Of a stretch of DNA of 64,000 bases, positions 60,046-64,000 are shown in pieces. Positions within the stretch are counted from its first letter, which is position 1; every line of letters begins with the position of its first letter. The notes under the pieces were generated by a model. It saw only the letters and a program-made list of their open reading frames with translations. It was not told where the DNA came from and ran no database searches. A program made the position numbers and the translations under genes. The stretch is from Lactifluus volemus. Its lineage: Eukaryota; Basidiomycota; Agaricomycetes; Russulales; Russulaceae. The stretch is taken from NCBI GenBank assembly GCA_022376515.1, contig WTXI01000074.1, forward strand, positions 62,001 through 126,000. The letters are read 5' to 3'.

Positions 60046-63000
60046 ATGAGCCAAGCTGCTGCAGCACAAGCCGCTGCGCATCCCGTTGCACCACCGCAAC
60101 TCTTCAACCCAGCCGACGACGACGATGTCGCCGGGCCTGCCGGTTCAATCCATGGCTCTGTCCACGCTTCTATTCATGGATCAGCCCACGGCTCCGTCCA
60201 AGGCTCTGCCTATGGCTCCTCCCAAGGTTTTGGTCGCGCCTCTGCCCTAACCTCGGCGGCTAGTACTCCAGCCAGTACACCTCCGCCCTTTCAGCGTTAT
60301 GTGATCCCGCCCATGCACCAGCATGCTCCGATCCCTCCGATCCCACCGGTGCACCGTCCGGCCGCGATCCCATGGGCGCACCCACAACCCATGATTCCGC
60401 CAGCTCATCCGCCTCCTTTCGCTCCCCCAGCTCACAACATGCCACCCTTAGTTCCGCCGCCTCACTTGCCTCCCGCGATGCCTGGACCGACCGTCATATC
60501 ACAGCGCTACGATATTCCTCCACTCGAGCAAGACGGCAGCAACTTTGCGGTGTGGCAGTTCCATATGCGAGTAGTCTTAAGGAGCTACAAACTCCTAACA
60601 GTTCTTGTTGACCCGCGTCCCCATCCCCTGACCTTTCCGGCTGAAGCCGCTGCCTGGGATGAGAAGGATCAACAAGCATTCTCGCTCATCGCGTTGTCGC
60701 TCACCGGGGAGCCGGCCCATCTCATCTTTCACGCGCAGACAGCGAAAGACTGCCTTGATTGTCTTGCCGCCCGCTTCGAAGGTCGAGGAAGTCATAAACT
60801 TTCCCAGTTGATGACCCGACTTTTCAGCACCCCTCTTAACGATGCTGAACCCCTCGAGCCGCAAATCAATGCCATGATTGACGCCTCGCACCGTCTTGCC
60901 GAAGCGGGCTCTCCCTTCACTCACCAACAAATTGCCCTTGCCATCACCAACACCCTTCCCGCACCTCATAGAATGCTAAAGATTATTCTCAATAATCTCA
61001 GTCCGGCTGAACAAACCCCAGAAAATATAAAGCTACGCATTCTCACTGACAAGGACTCACGTATCCGTGAATCGGGCAACGGGGCCGCCGCCTTCTACGC
61101 CAAGGCCGCCCGAAAAGGCAAAGACGGCAAAAAGAAAGCTGAGAAGAAGGATTCGGACAAAGACAAAAAGAAAGGAGAGCAGAACAAGCGAAAAGACCAG
61201 CAGAAAAAGAAGTGTACCCATTGCAACTTCACTGGACACGACGTCAGTGAATGCCGCAAACTCAAAGCTCAAAAGGAGAAGGAAGCGAAGACTGCGACGG
61301 CAACGCCAGCTACCACGTCCGCGCCACCTTCTACCCCCGCTTCCACACCTGCTTCTGCTAAGGTCGCCATTGCTTCGGAGTCTGACGAGGAAATATTCCT
61401 CTACGCTGCTCACCCTCTCCACTCTCGCTCGCTCCTTGAGTCCTGGATACTTGATTCAGGCGCATCGCGCACCATGTCGTGCAACCGTTCTTGGTTCACA
61501 CACTTCGTCCCTCTCTCTACTCCCATCAAAGTCACCCTTGGAGACGCTCATTCGATCCTAGCCACGGGCGTCGGTCGCATTCGCGTCCGCATGCGTGCCA
61601 ACGGCGCATGGAAAACGGCCATTTTCCAAGAAGTCCTTTTCGTGCCTGATCTTCACGGCAACCTCCTCTCCGTTTCGTACCTCGCTCAGCATGGCGCCAG
61701 CCTGCTTTTCAGCGACACCTCGTGTTCCCTCCGTGACAAATCTGGGACCATCACTTGCCAGGGTCAAATGTCTTCAAACCTCTACATAATGGACATCCAG
61801 ACCATCACCCCGGAGAGAGTATGAATTGCAAACGTTTCGGTCTTCCCACAGGAAGATGAGGACTCACGCCCGCCGACTGAAACCACCTTTCTCTCCGAGA
61901 GTGCCGGTTCGACCGCCACTCTCGCCACTTGGCACCGCCGCCTCGGCCATGTCAACGTCGGAACTGTGGTGCAAATGGCAAAAAAGGGACTTGTCAACGG
62001 AATGACTATTGAGGGGGCCCTGGACATCACAACGATCTGCGAGCCCTGTCTCGCCGGGAAGCAAAGCCGCATCGACATCGCGAAATCGACCAGCACGCGC
62101 GCCACCGAAGTCCTCGGCCATGTGTTCTCCGACATTTGCGGCAAACTCCCGACTCGTTCCCGTGAGGGATTTGAGTATTTCGCAACGTTCACGGACGATA
62201 AGTCGCGGAAAGTCTACGTAGCGGGACTCAAACTTAAGTCCGATCTTCTCCATCACTTGAAGGTGTTTGTAGCGCGGGTTGAGCGCGAAACTGGAAAAGC
62301 ACTTAAAGTGCTAAGGTCTGATGGTGGAGGAGAGTACACGGGCAACGTCTCCACTCATTACTTTGAGCAGAAAGGTATCCGACAGGAGATCACAACCGCT
62401 GACACGTCCGAGCACAACGGCGTGGCAGAACGCATGAACCGCACCCTACTGGACAAGGTGCGGGCAATGCTCAATGACGCTAATCTCCCTGAATCCTTCT
62501 GGTACGACGCGCTTTTGTACGCTGCCATCCTCCACAATTGTTCCCCCTCCGCCTCGCTTCAAAGTGTCACCCCAGAGGAAGCCTGGAGTGGCAACAAACC
62601 TGACGTCTCGCGCCTTCGGATCTTCGGATGTAAAGCCCACATGCATGTGCCCGAAGGCTATCGCTCAAAGTTATCATCCCACTCGAAGCAATGTACCTTC
62701 ATCGGACTCGCACCAAACCACAAAGCTTTCAAACTCATCCACCGTGATACGCGCAAAGTATACTACTCTCGTGACGTTGTATTCGACGAAGGGGGCCCAA
62801 CTCACGAATGAGTCATAATCGACAATGACAACGACGACGACGACGGAGACGCTGCAATCGAAGGAGATGACGCGTCACACGCGATTCCTCCTCTTGCACC
62901 TCCTCCTCCAAGCACTCGCCCAAAACGCACCACCCGTGCACCAACTCGCAACGACGACCCCCGCTACGACGTAAGTTTGTATAAGCACAAATCTCTTGTA

Positions 63001-64000
63001 CGCACTACTGTCGCCGAGACCGAAATTGGGAGTGACCCGCGCACTTTCGATGAGGCAATGGCTCGACCAGATGCTGCTGAATGGAGACTTGTGTGCGAAA
63101 CCGAACGAATCGCCTTCGAACAAATGGGCATTTACGAAATCGTACCTCACCCCCGTGGCCGCAAAATCGTCGGGAGCTGCTGGGTGTTCCGTGTTAAACG
63201 CGGACCCGATGGTAGCGTGCAGAAATACAAAGCTCAAGTCGTTGCCCAAGGTTTCACGCAGATCGAAGGCATTGACTTCGACAAAACTTTCGCGCCCGTT
63301 GCGAAACTCGCCTCACTCCGCGCCATCCTTGCAATCGCCGTGGAGAGGGATTTCGAGCTGCATCAGATGGATGTAAAATCAGCATACTTGAACGGTACAC
63401 TCAAAGAAGAAATTTTTATGAGTCCTCCCCCTGGTTTCGATATCCCTGATGGCATGGTATTGCGACTAATCAAAGCCGTCTATGGAACAAAACAGGGTGG
63501 ACACGTTTGGTATGAGAACATCAAAGCGCGCCTCACTTCTATGGGATACCAAAACACACAGTCTGACCACGCTGTTTTCATTCGTCTCGCCGACCCTCAT
63601 ACTTCCATCATCGCGCTCTACGTCGACGACATCACAATGGCCTCCAGCAGTCTTGCTGAGATAGAGCGGGACAAGGCCCTCCTTTGCCAGTACTATGAGA
63701 TGACTGATCTTGGCAACTTGAGCTGGATCCTTGGCATGCACGTCACTCGCGATCGTGACGCCGGGTGGATCTCTCTCTCGCAAGAGAAGTACTCAAACAA
63801 AGTCCTTGAACGTTTCGGGAAATCATCCATTCGTCCTGTCTCAACACCCGCCATCGCCAACGAGCACCTTCGCAAGCTACCACAGCCCAAATCCGACGCG
63901 AAGCTCTACCAAAGCGCCGTCGGAGCTCTCATGTACCTCATGGTTGGCACACGTCCCGACCTCTCCTATGCCGTATCGGCCCTTGGGCGACACAACGCCA
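60046..64000 (+). pseudogene. Copia gag-pol polyprotein, two in-frame stops
   Basis: A single reading frame runs from MSQAAAAQAAAHP at 60046 to the window end, interrupted only by TGA at 61822-61824 and 62809-62811. Gag has a proline/histidine-rich N-terminus and the copia gag core (DGSNFAVWQFHMRVVL near 60533; HKLSQLMTRLF near 60795), then the zinc knuckle CTHCNFTGHDVSEC (61213). Protease shows WILDSGASRTMSC (61444). Pre-integrase WHRRLGHVN (61930) leads to the integrase DDE residues in FSDICG (62125), RSDGGGEY (62317) and HNGVAERMNRT (62413). Reverse transcriptase has MDVKSAYLNGTLKEEIFM (63367), YGTKQGGHVWYE (63481) and LYVDDIT (63616). Both stops could come from CGA codons by C-to-T change. 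Without readthrough the copy is non-autonomous. Confidence 0.85.

Larger units (their letters stand above)
59703..64000 (+). mobile_element. Ty1/copia LTR retrotransposon, 3' end outside window
   Basis: The element comprises a 5' LTR, a short leader (59973-60045) and one long gag-pol frame in the copia order: gag, protease, integrase, reverse transcriptase. It is inserted in the LINE at 58080-59702. The window ends inside the reverse transcriptase/RNase H linker. Confidence 0.9.

Noticed and set aside
61822..62811. Programmed stop readthrough between copia gag-protease and integrase
   Set aside because: The two stops lie inside the protein series at positions not used by copia elements for regulation, and the second falls in the integrase-RT linker; decay is simpler.

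Overview
The window comes from a filamentous fungus, most likely an Agaricomycete (mushroom-class basidiomycete). The evidence is short 45-85 nt introns, NLR-like receptors of Goodbye-NACHT-ankyrin architecture, and DNA transposons carrying a Tnp2-type transposase. No bacterial-style operons, rRNA, tRNA or CRISPR were seen.

Most of the window is a tandem gene array. The repeating unit is one NLR gene on the minus strand, divergent from a plus-strand pair: a disordered coiled-coil gene followed by a Nudix hydrolase gene of the CoA-diphosphatase (PCD1/NUDT7) type. The Nudix gene converges on the NLR of the previous unit. Six NLR copies are present: A (1015-4526), B (8148-11590), C (16090-19584), D (23065-26463), E (31380-45561, split by a transposon) and F (49057-52503). 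Only NLR-F reads as an intact gene: eight exons whose lengths sum to 3078 nt, or 1025 codons plus stop. The only complete Nudix gene (29706-30885, five exons, 278 aa) and the only near-complete coiled-coil gene (27080-29408) lie together behind NLR-D. All other Nudix and coiled-coil copies are relics. Unit B and its duplicate also carry relics of an acyl-CoA-binding protein gene.

A second level of repetition is visible. Positions 1 to about 15.9 kb are collinear with about 30.63 to 58.08 kb once a 10.7-kb insertion is removed (A matches E, B matches F). The offset of about 30.6 kb equals the length of units A-D, so a four-unit block was probably duplicated in tandem, with further units expected on both sides.

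Three kinds of mobile DNA have invaded the second block. At 33620-44333 a 10.7-kb insertion with 26-bp perfect terminal inverted repeats and a 3-bp GAG target duplication sits in intron 5 of NLR-E. Nested in it (34881-42355) is an element with 15-bp inverted repeats that carries a frameshifted Tnp2 transposase and two accessory genes. The outer insertion also holds a LINE 3' fragment. At 58.08-59.70 kb a 5'-truncated LINE interrupts the end of the array, and a Ty1/copia element (59703 to the window end) has inserted into that LINE.

Functionally the array looks like a birth-and-death cluster of intracellular receptor genes (Goodbye sensor or effector end, NACHT switch, ankyrin sensor) in which the neighbouring Nudix and coiled-coil genes were copied as passengers or partners. 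Many gene breaks are single-base losses in short homopolymer runs, so some apparent pseudogenes may be assembly errors.
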